Shown: positions 9,644 through 22,540 of the stretch, piece by piece
How positions within the stretch are numbered: the first letter of the stretch is position 1
How the letters are laid out: each line of letters begins with the position of its first letter
DNA from: Homarus americanus
Lineage: Eukaryota > Arthropoda > Malacostraca > Decapoda > Nephropidae
Direction of reading: 5' to 3'
Assembly (NCBI RefSeq): GCF_018991925.1
Contig: NW_024737068.1
Coordinates: forward strand, 2,791,353 to 2,855,352
DNA: 64,000 bases
Notes under the pieces: generated by a model
The model's database searches: none
The model's input: the letters and a program-made list of their open reading frames with translations, nothing else
What the model was told of the DNA's origin: nothing
Translations under genes and position numbers: made by a program

Positions 9644-11085
9644 TTGTTCCCAGCATGTGCAGTGACAAGGAGTATGAGTGCTCATGATGCTGCGTCTGAC
9701 CATGCTGTTTCTAATCCTATTTCGGATTCAAATGATACAAATGAAGATGATATCTCTGATTTAAATAATGACTCCAATGACTTAGGTCTTAATAATCTTT
9801 ATGATGGTCAAGAAGTAAATCATGACAATTCAGAAGAATTAAGTAATGTTCCCATAACTGTAAAAGTGTTTAAAGAATCCCAAATAAGTGATACAGGTTT
9901 GTTGCCAGACATAGATAAAGCTGTAGAACTTGGTGAGATTACTAATCATCCTCATTGTTATTATTTCAAGTCTGGAATTTTGATGAGAAAATATCGACCA
10001 TGTCATTTCCCTGCTAATGAGACTTGGAATGAAATTCATCAAATTGTATTACCCACTAAACTCAGACCAGATATTCTCTCACATGCACATGATTATATTG
10101 GTGGACACCTAGGAGTCAATAATACTTACCATAAAATCTTACGGCACTTCTATTGGCCAAAGCTTAAGAGTGATGTTGTTCAGTACTGTAAACCTTGCCA
10201 TGAGTGCCAGGTCACAAGAAAACCAAATCAGATTATTACACCAGCTGCCCAAATACCAATTCCTATGTCTCAAGAACCATTTCACATGGTGATAATTGAC
10301 ACCGTGGGACCTTTACCATGAACCCGTAGTGGAAATCAGTACTTGTTGACCATCATGTGTACAACCACTCGCTACCCTAAAGTGATTCCATTAAGACTCA
10401 TCACGTCCAAGTTAATCATCAAATCATTGACTAAATTCTGTACTCCGCACGGGATCCCCAGTCAAATTCAGTCAGATCAGGGTTCACCTTTCACTTCTTT
10501 TTTGTTCAAACAAGTGATGGGAGAGTTGGGAGTGCACCAGTTCCTGGCCACCGCTTATCATCCAGAGTCCCAAGGAGCCTTAGAAAGGTTCCATCAAACT
10601 CTCAAAAACATGTTAACGTAGTACTGTAATGAAAACAGTGTAGAATGGGATAAGGGTGTTCACTTGTGTTATATGCTATTAGGAGCAGTGAGCAAGAATC
10701 CCTTGGGTTTTCTCCATACCAGTTAGTGTTCGGCCATGAGGTTAGAGGACCTTTGAAGGTATTGAAAGATTCATGTTTAGATGATAAACCTTAAAAATCC
10801 TTGTTAACCTATGTTAATCAGTTTAAAGAAAGAATTAAGAAAGTATTATAATTGGCTAGGTCTAACTTAGAAAAAGCTCAGAGTAATATGAAGAACAATT
10901 TTGACAGAAATTCAGAGCTTAGAGAGTTAAAGCCAGGTGAAAGAATTCTAGCTTTTCTTCCTGTTTATAAGAGTCCATTACAGTCTAAATTTTATGGCCC
11001 TTATGTTGTTAAAATTAAAGTTAATGGTGTTAATTACATCATTAAAACACCTGAACGTAGAAAACCAGAGACTCGTTCACATTAA
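9644..11085 (+). pseudogene. int: Integrase of element B, with zinc-binding domain
   Basis: An acidic linker (9644-9870) is followed by an HHCC zinc-binding domain with His in HAHDYIGGH (about 10081) and Cys in CKPCHEC (about 10186). The catalytic core follows, with Asp in IIDTVGPLP (about 10297), Asp in SDQGS (about 10468) and Glu in ALERFHQ (about 10576). The GPY module SKFYGPYVV is near 10988. Stops at 10319 and 10619, and further damage at 10660-10850, break the frame. Placed upstream of RT. It provides the template for what element A lacks. Confidence 0.88.
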
Positions 11086-11159
11086 TCTGCTTAAGAGGTG
11101 AGATGAAATTTCATTGGTCAGTGTGGTGTTGAGTTCACCGGACTACTGTGAAGAGCATG

Positions 11160-12592
11160 CAGAGCTTCAGGAGATTGAAATCCATAATGAAATGAAGTTG
11201 CAATATTCTGACATACTGGCTAATCCCTTAAGATTTACAGCATCTATCATTAGATCAAGCTGAAGATGTGAGGTGCCTTCTCTAGGTCTTCCCACAGCTA
11301 TTTGGGGACATTCCACAGCGGTGCCGACTGGTGCAGCGTGATGTTGAACTGGTGGAAGGCGCAAAACCAACCAAGCAGGCACCGTATCGCATGAACCCAG
11401 GTAAGTTAGAACTTCTTGAGTAAGAAGCGAAGTTCCTTCTAGCCTACAACTTCGTTGAAAAGAGTAGCAGTGAGTGGGTTTCCCCTTGCCTACTAGTGCC
11501 GAAACCTGATGGGAGTTCAAGAATGTGCACGGACTTCTGCAGAGTGAACAGCAACACAAGAACAGATTCATACCCCTTACCACGAATTGACGACATAACA
11601 GACAATCTGGGAAAAGCAGAGTTCCTGACGAAAATTGACGTTCTAAAAGGCTATTACCAGGTGAAGGTAACGGAGCGAGCAAAGAGCGTCTCGGCGTTCG
11701 TCACTCCTAGCGGCCTTTACCAATACATTGTCATGGCCTTTGGACTAAAAAACGCTCCAAGTACCTTCCAACGACTCATCCACCAGGTTACATGTAGTCT
11801 ATATGGAGTGCAGTCTTACCTTGATGACCTCATTGTATACAGCAGCACCTGGGAGGAACACTTGTCATGACTGCGCCTTCTTTTTGTCAGTATTGCTGAA
11901 GCTTGTCTCACGATCAACTTACTCAAGAGTGAATTCGGCCATGCTTAACTAGTCTACTAGGGTTTGGTGAGGTCAGTCCAGTTGCAGTGAAGGTAAAAGC
12001 CATCAACAACCTACCGATTCCTGAGACCCGAAAGGAGGTCATGAGGTTTCTGGGTATGGCTGGATACTACAGATTGTTCTGCCCAAACTTCTCTCAACTG
12101 ACCTTGTGAGCCCAAAGAAAAAATTCAGTTGGACACCTGCTTGTCAAGAAGCCTTCAACATGATACACATTCTGCTCACCATTGCACCAGTTCTCCGAGC
12201 ACCAGACTTCAACCAACCATTTATCCTTCAAGTAGATGCCAGTGACTTAGGGGCTGAAGCTGTATTACTCCAATAGGGACCAGACGAGATTCTACATCCA
12301 GTATGTTATGCTTCAACCTGGTTCAAGAAATATCAGAAGAACTATGCTACAATAGAAAAATAATGTACTGCATTGCTGTATGGACTAGTTAAGTTTAAAG
12401 TGTACCTCAGTAGTTCAGTTGATCCTATTAATGTCTGTTGTGATCTTAACCCCTAAGGGTTTATAAATAAAATGCAGAATAAGAATCAAAGATTAATGAG
12501 GTGGTCTCTTGCCTTACAGCAGTATAATTTGGTCATACAACATATAAAGGGAAAGGATAATATAATTGCAGATTTGTTGTCACGAGTGTGAA
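11160..12592 (+). pseudogene. rt-rh: Reverse transcriptase and RNase H of element B
   Basis: RT is open over 11496-11870, with CTDFCRVN, the FLTKIDVLKGYYQ motif and the catalytic Tyr-Leu-Asp-Asp at about 11818. Stops and frameshifts follow (11868, 11946, 12107, 12274, 12361). RNase H is recognised by QVDASD near 12232, a Tyr-Ala-Thr-Ile-Glu segment near 12346, and a final DNIIADLLSRV-like end at 12557-12590. The RNase H end is followed directly by a non-coding stretch and the 3' LTR, so nothing follows RNase H, as expected for the integrase-first order. Confidence 0.87.
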
Positions 12593-12634
12593 CAAATTCT
12601 TTCCTTAGATTTATTTAGCACCCTAATAAATCTC

Positions 12635-12645
12635 TTAAGGGGAGA
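12635..12645 (+). other. Polypurine tract of element B
   Basis: TTAAGGGGAGA lies immediately before the 3' LTR. Confidence 0.7.
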
Positions 12646-13576
<931 letters not shown>

Positions 13577-13609
13577 TTGGTTACAGACTAAACAAGACTA
13601 AACTGCTTA

Positions 13610-13770
13610 CAAAGATGTGTGAGAATGATAGTGAAGATGTGTGAGGATGATAGTGAAGATGTGTGTTAGGATGATAGTGAAGATGTGTTTTAGGATGATA
13701 TTGAAGATGTGTTTTAGGATGATATTGAAGATGTATGTGAGAATGATAGTGAGGATGTGTGTAAGGCCCG
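13610..13770. repeat. Minisatellite, unit about 24 bp
   Basis: Repeats of a GATGATAGTGAAGATGTGTG-type unit, six to seven copies, drifting at the ends. Similar GATAGTGAAGATGT units recur at 14430-14625, so the next block interrupts one array. Confidence 0.9.
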
Positions 13771-13789
13771 GGGTCAAAGATTTTATTTA

Positions 13790-14350
13790 TTTATCTTTTT
13801 TCTTTTTTTTAGATTGTGGGGGCTGGATAGATCACTCACCCCTGGCCGCTCCCATCAATGATTTGTTTTTATTAGCATTATTTTTCATTTATTTATTTAT
13901 TTGTTTTTTAGGTTTTGGGGATAGATCAATCACTGAGCCCCGGCCGTAGCCGTCATAGTTTCTTTTTTTTCTTTTTTAGATTGTGGGGGATGGATCGATC
14001 ACTGAATCCCGACCGAATCCTTAAGATTTATTATTAATTTTATTATATTTATTTTTTTTTAGATTGTGGGGCATGGATCGATCGCTGACCCCGGCAGGAG
14101 CCGTCCAAGAACAATTTTAAATTTTTATTTCTTAGATTGTGGGAGATCCAGCGATCACTGACCCCCGGCAGCACCGTCAAATGATCTTTCTCTTTTTCAG
14201 GATCGATCGATCGATCACTGACCCCCTGTGGCGGCGCCGTCAGGGATTTTTTTTTTCAGGATCGATTGATCGTTTACTGTCCCCCGGCAGCGGCGTCGTC
14301 AGCGATCTATCTTTTCTTTTTCAGGATCGATAGGACAATCACTGAATCAC
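13790..14350. repeat. Degenerate tandem repeat with splice-acceptor-like unit starts
   Basis: Eight copies of a 60-90 bp unit. Each has a T-rich run ending in TAG or CAG, then ATTGTGGGG or GATCGATC, then GATCACTGA(C/A)CCC, then GGC..CCGTC. Copies start near 13800, 13905, 13968, 14048, 14125, 14192, 14250 and 14310. The later copies become GC-richer and contain runs of GATC. No protein-coding meaning is apparent. Confidence 0.85.
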
Positions 14351-14429
14351 TAACAACTCAATTTGTTCGTCTGGCATCGAACTCATAATTTGATGGCAGT
14401 GAAATAATGAAGTTGTAATTTTGTAGTGT

Positions 14430-14625
14430 TAACATTGTATGATATGATAGTGTTGTGTGTGGCTGGTAGTGAGGGTAATAGTGAAGATGGTTGTTAGGCT
14501 GATAGTGAAAATGTGTTAAGGTGATAGTGAGGGTAGTGAAGATGTTAGGATAATGATGAGGGTGATAGTGAAGATGTTAGTATAATAATGAGGGTGATAG
14601 TGAAGATGTGTTAGGATGAGTTGTG
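14430..14625. repeat. Minisatellite, GATAGTGAAGATGT-like unit
   Basis: Irregular repeats of GAGGGTGATAGTGAAGATGTTAGGATAAT type, related to 13610-13770. Confidence 0.85.
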
Positions 14626-14629
14626 CATA

Positions 14630-14810
14630 CGCATCTGCGTAGGTGTTCAGGATCTCCTGTAGGTCTCGTTTAGTTTGGGCGACAAGGATGAGGTCGTCTA
14701 CTGAAGTTCAGTAATGGAAGCTGCCGACACCTCTATTCCTGCCTGGAGTAGTCTTACGTTGAAAATACCTTTCATTCGGTACTGGATGTCCACCCCGCCG
14801 GCTAAATTCG
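14630..14810 (-). pseudogene. LINE reverse transcriptase fragment
   Basis: Read on the minus strand the sequence gives an RT palm/thumb segment: a GVDIQYRMKG-like start, FNVRLLQA, then Asp-Leu-Ile-Leu-Val-Ala near 14690, then LQEILNTYADAY. This resembles the YADD-containing part of the LINE family represented by J (20152-24142), a part J itself has lost. It has one or two frame breaks and is about 60 codons long. Confidence 0.65.
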
Positions 14811-14811
14811 T

Positions 14812-14858
14812 ACACATACATACATACATACATACATCAAAACACACACACACACACA
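14812..14858. repeat. (CATA)n/(CA)n microsatellite
   Basis: Five to six CATA units followed by about nine CA units. Confidence 0.95.
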
Positions 14859-15312
14859 CCTAACCATAACGCTGGCAACTCCCCCTAACGGTGACACCAG
14901 CTTAACTCCAGTATGCAAATTACCTCATCCTTAACAACAGTGAAAATGGATCGTTAGCGCCTCCCTACCAGCGCCAAAATTAACACTTAAGACATCCCTG
15001 ACACTCATTTGCATTTTCGGACAAACTACCTTAGTAAGTCGAGAACATCTTAAAGCTGATCCACGTCTCTTGTAGCGGAAATTAGCTTCTAAGATAATTT
15101 TGAAAATCAATAGCTTCCTTGTTTAAGTAATTAGGAAACATTTTAAGAAATATTTACTTGTCTAGGAGAAGAAAATTATAACGTAAAACATGACAAACAG
15201 TGAGTTGCACCCTTGTAAATAAGACTAAGGAAGGAGACGATGTTTTTAGAGTGAAGATAATCCTAACTTACGGGGTCATTTCGCGTTCGGTTCTCTAATA
15301 CACACTGTCCCA
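14859..15312. other. Unique spacer, no gene seen
   Basis: No repeats and no open frame with recognisable motifs. Possibly host intergenic DNA. Confidence 0.5.
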
Positions 15313-18300
15313 GTTAGCAGCAAATGTGTTACTTATTAGTAAGTGTGTTAGTAGCAGGGATGTCAGTAGTACCTGTACGTGTGTTAGTAGCAGGGATGTC
15401 AGTAGTACCTGTACGTGTGTTAGTAGCAGGTGTGTTAGTAGCAGATGTAATAGTAGCAGGTGTATTAGTAGCCGGTATATTTATTGCAGGTGTGTTAGTA
15501 GCAGGTGTAATAATAGCAGGTGCATTAGTAGCAGGTGTAGTAGTAGTAAGTGTGTTAGTAGCAGGTGCATTAGTAGGAGTGTGTTAGTAGAAGGTGTATT
15601 AGTAGCAGGTGTGTTAGTATCAGGTGTATTTGTAGCTGGTGTATTAGTTATTAGTAAGTGTGTTAGTAGCAGATGTGTTAGAAAAGAGATGTGATAGCAG
15701 CAGGTGTTAGCAGCAGGTGTGTTATTAGCTGGTGTATTAGTTATTAGTAAGTGTGTTAGTAACAGGTATATTGGTAACAGGTGTGTTAGTAGCAGGTGTA
15801 ATAGTAGCCGGTGTATTAGTTATTTGTAAGTGTGTTAGTAGCACATGTGTTAGTAGCAGATGTGATAGTAGCAGGTGTGATAGTAGCAGGTGTTAGTAGC
15901 AGGTGTGTTAGTAGCAGGTGTGTTAGTAGCAGGTGTTAGTGGCAGGTGTGTTTTTAGCAGGTGTAGTAGTAGCCGGTGTATTAGTTATAAGTAAGTGTGT
16001 TAGTAGAAGATGTGTTAGTATCAGGTGTAATAGTAGCTGGTGTATTACTTATTAGTTAGTGTGTTAGTAGCAGGTGTGTTTGTAGCAGATGTTTTAGTAG
16101 CAGATGTGATAGTAGCAGGTGTTAGTGGCAGGTGTGTTGGTAGCAGGTGTCGTAGTAGCTGGTGTATTAGTTATTTGTAAGTGTGTTAGTAGCAGATGTG
16201 ATAGTAGCAGGTGTTGGTAGCATGTGTGTTAGTAGCAGGTGTGTTAGTAGCAGGTGTTAGTGGCAGGTGTGTTGGTAGCAGGTGTAGTAGTAGCCGGTGT
16301 ATTAGTTAATAGTAAGTGTGTTAGTAGCAGATGTGTTAGTAGCAGGTGTGCTAGTTGCAGATATTTTAGTAGCAGGTGTGTTAATAGCAAATGTGTTAGT
16401 AGCAGGTGTAATAGTAGCAGGTGTATTAGTAACCTGCGTATTATTAGCCGGTGTTTTAGTAGCATGTGTGTTAGTAGCAGGTGTATTATAGCAGGTGTTT
16501 TAGTATCAGGTGTATTAGTAGCTGGTGTATTAGTTATTAGTAAGTGTGTTAGTAGCAGGTGTATTAGTAACAGGTGTGTTAGTAGCAGGTGTAATAGTAG
16601 CCGGTGTATTAGTTATTAGTAAGTGTGTTAGTAGCAGGTGTGTTTGTAGCAGATGTGATAGTAGCAGGTTTGTTAGTAGCAGATGTATTAGTAGCAGGTG
16701 TGTTAGTGTCTGTTGTATTAGTAGCAGATATGTTAGATAGCAGATGTGTTAGTAGCAGGTGTGTTAGTAGCAGTTGTTAGTACCAGGTGTAATAGTAGCC
16801 GGTGTATTATTTATTAGTAACTGTGTTAGTAGCAGATGTGTTAGTAGCAGGTGTGTTAGTAGCAAGTGTGTTAGTAGCAGGCGTGTTAGTAGCAAGTGTG
16901 TTAGTAGCAAGTGTGTTAGTAGCAGGTGTGTTAGTAGCAGGTGTGTTAGTAGCAGGTGTTAGTAGCTAGTGTGTTAGTAGCCGGTGTATTAGTTATTTGT
17001 AAGTGTGTTAAAAGAAGATGTGTAAGTTGCAGGTGTAATAGTAGTCGGTGTATTACTTATTAGTAAGTGTGTTAGCAGATGTGATAGTAGCAGGTGACAG
17101 TAGCAGGTGTGTTAGTAGCGGGTGTATTAGTAGCCAGTGTATTATTTATTAGTAAATGTGTTAGTAGCAGATGTGTTAGTAGCAGGTGTGTTAGTAGCAG
17201 GCGTGTTAGTAGCAAGTGTGTTAGTAGCAATTGTAATAGTAGCAGGTGTATTGGTTATTAGTAAGTGTGTTAGTAGCAGGTGTATTAGTAGCAGGTGTGT
17301 TAGTAGCAGGTGTAATAGTAGCAGGTGTATTAGTAACCTGCGTATTATTAGCCGGTGTTTTAGTAGCATGTGTGTTAGTAGCAGGTGTATTATAGTAGGT
17401 GTTTTAGTATCAGGTGTATTAGTAGCTGGTGTATTAGTTATTAGTAAGTGTGTTAGTAGCAGGTGTATTACTAACAGGTGTGTTAGTAGCAGGTGTAATA
17501 GTAGCCGGTGTATTAGTTATTAGTAAGTGTGTTAGTAGCAGGTGTGTTTGTAGCAGATGTGATAGTAGCATGTTTGTTAGTAGCAGATGTGTTAGTAGCA
17601 GGTGTGTTAGTAGCAGTTGTTAGTAGCAGGTGTAATAGTAGCCGGTGTATTATTTACTAGTAACTGTGTTAGTAGCAGATGTGTTAGTAGCAGTTGTGTT
17701 AGTAGCAGGTGTGTTAGTAGCAGGCGTGTTAGTAGCAAGTGTGTTAGTAGCAAGTGTGTTAGTAGCAGTTGTATTAGTAGCAGGTGTTAGTTGCAAGTGT
17801 GTTAGTAGCCGGTGGATTAGTTATTTGTAAGTGTGTTAGTAGAAGATGTGTTAGTAGCAGGTGTAATAGTAGTCGGTGTATTACTTATTAGTAAGTGTGT
17901 TAGCAGATGTCATAGTAGCAGGTATCAGTAGCAGGTGTGTTAGTAGCGGGTGTATTAGTAGCCAGTGTATTATTTATTAGTAAATGTGTTAGTAGCAGAT
18001 GTGTTAGTAGCAGGTGTGTTAGTAGCAGGCGTGTTAGTAGCAGGCGTGTTAGTAGCAAATGTGTTAGTAGCAATTGTAATAGTAGCAGGTGTATTTTTTA
18101 TTAGTAAGTGTGTTAGTAGCAGGTGTATTAGTAGCAGGTGTGTTAGTGGCAGGTGTAATAGTAGCCGGTGTATTATTTATTAGTAAGTGTGTTCGTAGCA
18201 GGTGTGCTTGTAGAAGATGTGACAGTAGAAGGTGTTTTAGTAACAGATGTGTTTGTAGCAGGTGTAATAGTACCCAGTGTATTAGTTATTAGAAAGTGTG

Positions 18301-18898
18301 TTGGTACCAGATGTGTTAGTAGCAGGTGTGTTAGTAGCAGGTATGTTAGTATCAGATGTGTTAGTAGCAGGTCTGTTAGTACCAGGTGTGTTAGTACCAG
18401 ATGTGTTAATACCAGGTGTGTTAGTAGCAGGTGTGTTAGCATCAGATGTGTTAGTAGCAGGTGTGTTTGTATCAGTTGTGTTAGTAGCAGGTGATTTAGT
18501 ATCTGATGGGTTAGTAGCAGATGTGTTAGTTCCAGGTGTGTGAGTACCAGGTGTGTTAGTATCAATGCTTTAGTTGCAGATGTGTTAGTAGCAGATGCGT
18601 TAGTAGCAGGTGTGATAGTAGCAGGTTTGTTGGATATTGGTAAGTGTGTTAGTAGCAGGTGTGTTAGTTATTGGTAATTGTGTCAGTAGCTGAGTTAGTA
18701 GCAGGAGTGTTAGTTAATAGTAGGTAAGTTATTTCATAGAAATTTTGTTAGTAGCAGAAGTGTTAGTAGCAGTTCTGTTTGCAGCGGGTGTGATAGTAGT
18801 AGGTGTGTTATTCACAGGTATGTTAGTAGCAGGTGTGTTAATAAAACATGTTTTAGTAGTAAATGTGTTGTTAGCAGATGTGTTAGTAGTAAATGTAT
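15313..18898. repeat. 3.6-kb minisatellite, 15-bp unit GTGTTAGTAGCAGGT
   Basis: More than 200 imperfect copies. The unit length is a multiple of three, so several frames stay open and give fake proteins of Val-Leu-Val-Ala-Gly or Cys-Val-Ser-Ser-Arg repeats. A variant block, TTATTAGTAAGTGTG, recurs every 100-300 bp. There are also higher-order duplications: 16395-16619 recurs at about 17300-17523 (offset 904 bp) and 17137-17290 recurs at about 17965-18120 (offset 828 bp). Near 18290-18560 the unit becomes GTTAGTACCAGGTGT or GTATCAG. Confidence 0.96.
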
Positions 18899-18941
18899 CT
18901 CTCTCTCTCTCTCTCTCTCTCTGTCGTGCGCGTTTATTAGC
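18899..18941. repeat. (CT)n microsatellite
   Basis: About 43 bp of alternating C and T directly after the 15-mer array. Confidence 0.95.
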
Positions 18942-19595
18942 TTATAATACACCACCTCCCTCGCGTCTGCTGGTGCTAATGAGGGTGTGCAGACCGGGTT
19001 AGGTGACTGGTGGTCTGCCCACTACTGCTGGAGGCGCTGGTGGTAGTGGTGGTGGGGCATTAGGTAAGAACGATTAAAATATTTAGATAAGTTTATATAA
19101 AGGTGTTAGTTAATTCAAGATCATTATGGACCTAAGTGACGTTAATGCTTTTGGTTACGTGACCTCAAACTTTTTGAAAAAGAGGAAATTAATTTATTAG
19201 GTTAGGTAAATGACTGTGTGTAAGTGTGTGTGGAGGATGATCACTGAGAAGTACTGTTACGAAGAAGTGAGGCTAAAGGCGATAAATAACACTTTAAGAA
19301 GCACAAGAATGATTTAGGAATAAACTCAAATTATGAACCTATAAAAATTAGTTTGATAATGTTAGGGGAATGACCTTGAGTGTGGTAGGATCAAGATATT
19401 CAAGTGTGTAATATTTGAGGGCGATAAAAAAAATAGGTACTGTACATTACTTATGGACGTCAAAGTAAGGTAGTTTTGAGGCTCATGGGAAACAGGTAAT
19501 TTGGTTAAGGTAAGGTAGGGGGAGGTGGATGGAGTAGGTTCATTATATTTATTGGGGAATGGGTAAGCGGCTGTGTTGAGAGTGATGGAGCGACG
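18942..19595. other. Mostly unique spacer
   Basis: No gene recognised. A GGAGGCGCTGGTGGTAGTGG run ending in GCATTAG|GTAAGAA near 19055-19065 looks like a Gly-rich exon end with a splice donor, but nothing else supports an exon. The 19243-19330 part has a diverged copy at 24188-24280. Confidence 0.4.
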
Positions 19596-19765
19596 GGAGG
19601 AGATATAACAGGGTAAGAGACATGACAGGGTGAAAGACATGACACGGGAGGAGACATAACAAGGTAAGAGACGTGACAGGAAAAGAGACATGACAGGGTA
19701 AGAGACGTAACAGGATAATTGACATGACAGGGTAAGAGACGTAACAGGAAAAGAGACATTAAAAT
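19596..19765. repeat. Minisatellite, about 20-bp unit
   Basis: Repeats of GACATGACAGGGTAAGAGAC and GACGTAACAGGAAAAGAGAC, about eight copies. Repeat-driven open frames on the minus strand are ignored. Confidence 0.93.
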
Positions 19766-19855
19766 ACTGGAATACGAGCTATCTTTCATTATTTATCTAT
19801 TTATTGTCTCTTTCTCCATCTCTCCCCTCCTCTGTATTTACCTATCCACCTGTCT

Positions 19856-19858
<3 letters not shown>

Positions 19859-19899
<41 letters not shown>
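19859..19899. repeat. (CT)n microsatellite
   Basis: Pure CT run in a pyrimidine-rich context. Confidence 0.95.
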
Positions 19900-19901
<2 letters not shown>

Positions 19902-20049
19902 GTTCTCATCTCTTTATCTCTTTCTCCCTTACCCCATCTCTATCTCTATGCAAAAATTCTGATATCCAGGAGAATTATAAAGGAGATTCATTAAAACTTT
20001 GTAAACCTCTTCACCTTCACCTTCTGGGGGAAGGAGAGGGTATTGTAAG

Positions 20050-20148
20050 CGGTGTATGTGAGTGTGTGTGTATGTGTGTGTGTGTGTGTGTGTATGTGCA
20101 TGTGTGTGTGTGTGTGTGTGCATGTGTATGTGTGTGTGTGTGTGTGTT
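20050..20148. repeat. (TG)n microsatellite
   Basis: Interrupted TG array with TATG and CATG variants, immediately upstream of LINE J. Confidence 0.95.
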
Positions 20149-21216
20149 TTGCACACAGGGTGGTGAAATTCGTCTAGTGTGGCAAGCACTGCTTGCTCCC
20201 TCTCGCTTTCAGCTGCCACCGCTGGCTAGCCCTCGTGGCAAAAAGGAAGCAACTTGCATAAATCTTCCCATGCCAGTACACAGCCTCCTCACTACCAAGA
20301 CTCCTGCTGTACCCCCTCGTGACAACACACGGTATCTGGGAACCTCGTGTGCCCAGGCTAGACCAGCAGGGGATCTCGGAGTAGCAGTGGGTCCCAGAGG
20401 GACGGTGCGTAGGCTCACTGGCATGTGGACATGTCTCTGGAGCCTACCAGCCATTGTCCCGCTGCCTTGCAGACTAACCTTGGTAGGTATAAGGCTACGG
20501 GAGTAAACCACGAGCGAAAAATCTGCGGTGGAGCCCAGCATCAGGCAGACATGCTTACAGAGCTCCAACAAGCCCCCAACGGTGGTATAGGCAGTAGAAG
20601 TGACCACCGTGAAAACCCAACGAATACACCGGCGGACGAAGGCAATAACTGATGAACAGGCTACTAAGCCGAAACCCAAGAAACTGGGCTATCAGCAGTC
20701 CATTGCAACTCTTCCTCTCCCCAGTCGTTGCAACACTTGCACCACTGGTTCAGGAAAAGGGAGAGCCAAGATTTGTGGTTGCAGCCTGCGCTCCTGCCTC
20801 ACCACATAAATCAACTCATGTGCAGCCTTCATCCAGTTCATCATACCTCTCATCATCAGCACAACCCCTATACCCCCAAATGTCCATTGGCGACTGATGA
20901 GTGGCGACGGGGGCAGGCAGAGATGACTGCCGGGAGTCTCTTAGTCATAACTCTGTACTTGGGCGGCATAGATAAGATGGTCGTTTATGCACTGGTATCT
21001 AGGCAGCAGTGCAATCCATTCCTGTCTGTGCGACTGAGCAGCAATTTCGGGAGCCTCTCTGCTCACCCCACACGGGGAGAGGGCTAGAAAACGTGCTCTA
21101 AACATAGCCTGCCTAAAATCCCAGCCTGACTGGCAACCGCACCCAGTAAGGTTATCCTTATGCGGTCGAAAACTCAGTCAAAATCACAGACAAAAACAAA
21201 AACATACCATACAACC

Positions 21217-22537
21217 TCTTATGGTCGCTGCATGGAATGTCAGGACCCTTCTGGATACTGACACAAATGAGCGTCCTGAAAGAAGAACTGCCCTTGTGGC
21301 AAAAGAACTGGCTAGGTATAACAGCGACATAGCAGCCATCAGTAAGTCCCAGCTAACAGATGAGGGCCAGCTCACAGAATGGGGGTCTGGCTATACCTTC
21401 TTCTGGAAAGGTAAGCCTGCTGCAGAGAGAACCTCATTTGTGGAGTTGGCTTTGCTATCTGCAAAGGCATACTACACAGACTAATTGAAATGCCCATTGG
21501 GATCAACGAGCGCCTCACGACGCTTCGAGTCCCACTGAATCACTCGCATCATGCCCTTTTCATCAGTGCATACGCCCTAACACTGGAGGCAGAGGATGAC
21601 ATCAAGGAAGCCTTTTATGCCGACCTTGACAGAGTGCTAACCTATATCCCCAGAGAAGTCAAGGTTATGCTCCTTGGTGACTTCAATGCCAGAGTTGACA
21701 GATGCGAGCATTTGGCAGGGTACCATAGGGAGAAATGGACTAGGCAAGTGTAATGCCAATAGCCTACTCCTCCTCAGCAAGTGTGCTGTGCACAGCCTCA
21801 CTATCACCAATACCTTGTTTCAGCAGGCAGACAAGTTGAAGGGTTCGTGGCAACACTCACGATCCAAACACTGGCATCTGAATGACTACATCATTGTCAG
21901 AGAAAGAGATCACCGAGATGTCCTCATCACCCGTGCCATGCGTGGCTCAGACCACTGTGACACTGATCATCGAATTCTCAGAGCCATGATCTCACTTCAC
22001 GTCCCCTCAATACAGCGAAGGCAGCAAGCCTCCAGAAGAGGGTTTAATACTAAGCGTCTGGAGGACCCAGCCGTAGCACATGCTTTCAGAGAGCAGCTTG
22101 AACATGGGCTTATAAACAACCCAACAGGAAACAACGCGAATCCCAGTGCTGAATGGAATACTCTCAACACTGTTATGACAAAAATCTGCAGAGAGACCCT
22201 TGGCTTGATCAAAAGAATACACCCGGCAATCAAAGTACTTATCGATGATGAACGTGCTGCTTTTACTGACTGGCAGAACAACCCTCAGTCTCAGACCAAA
22301 GCTGATACCTTTCGCAAGAGGAAAGCGGCAACCCAGTGGAAACTTTGTATTCTAAAGAATGACTGGCTTAAAAATAAAGCATGTGAAATACAAAAACATG
22401 CAGATCAGCACAAAATGCACAAATTTTTCAATTCCATTAAAACATTTTATCGGCCAACCGCTTGTGGAGCAGCCCCCTTCCGCTCATCTGACGGTAACTT
22501 CATAATTAAAGACCATGAAGGCCTCCTTCAGCGCTAG
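21217..22537 (+). pseudogene. LINE J endonuclease and linker
   Basis: The AP-like endonuclease begins with AAWNVRTLLD (21224), which holds the metal-site Asn. The motif normally holding a catalytic Glu reads AAISKSQL (about 21336), so Glu is replaced by Lys. Downstream, GDFNARVD (about 21679) and MRGSDHCDTDHR (about 21940) are retained. The frame breaks at 21484 and again near 21740. The linker then continues open to 22537 with a basic, Lys/Asn-rich region. The enzyme would nick target DNA; this copy cannot. Confidence 0.82.
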
Positions 22538-22540
22538 AAA

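Noticed and set aside
15324..18565. Val-Leu-Val-Ala-Gly and Cys-Val-Ser-Ser-Arg repeat proteins
   Set aside because: Produced by a 15-bp minisatellite whose unit is a multiple of three; no start context or flanking gene.
15313..18898. CRISPR-like array
   Set aside because: Units are contiguous with no unique spacers, and the context is eukaryotic transposons.
18942..19065. Gly-rich host exon ending at a GTAAGA donor
   Set aside because: No continuing frame, acceptor or homologous protein; Gly runs follow from GGT repeats.
20066..20679. Overlapping frames on both strands in the LINE J 5' region
   Set aside because: No recognised ORF1 motif; partly (TG)n; treated as untranslated region.
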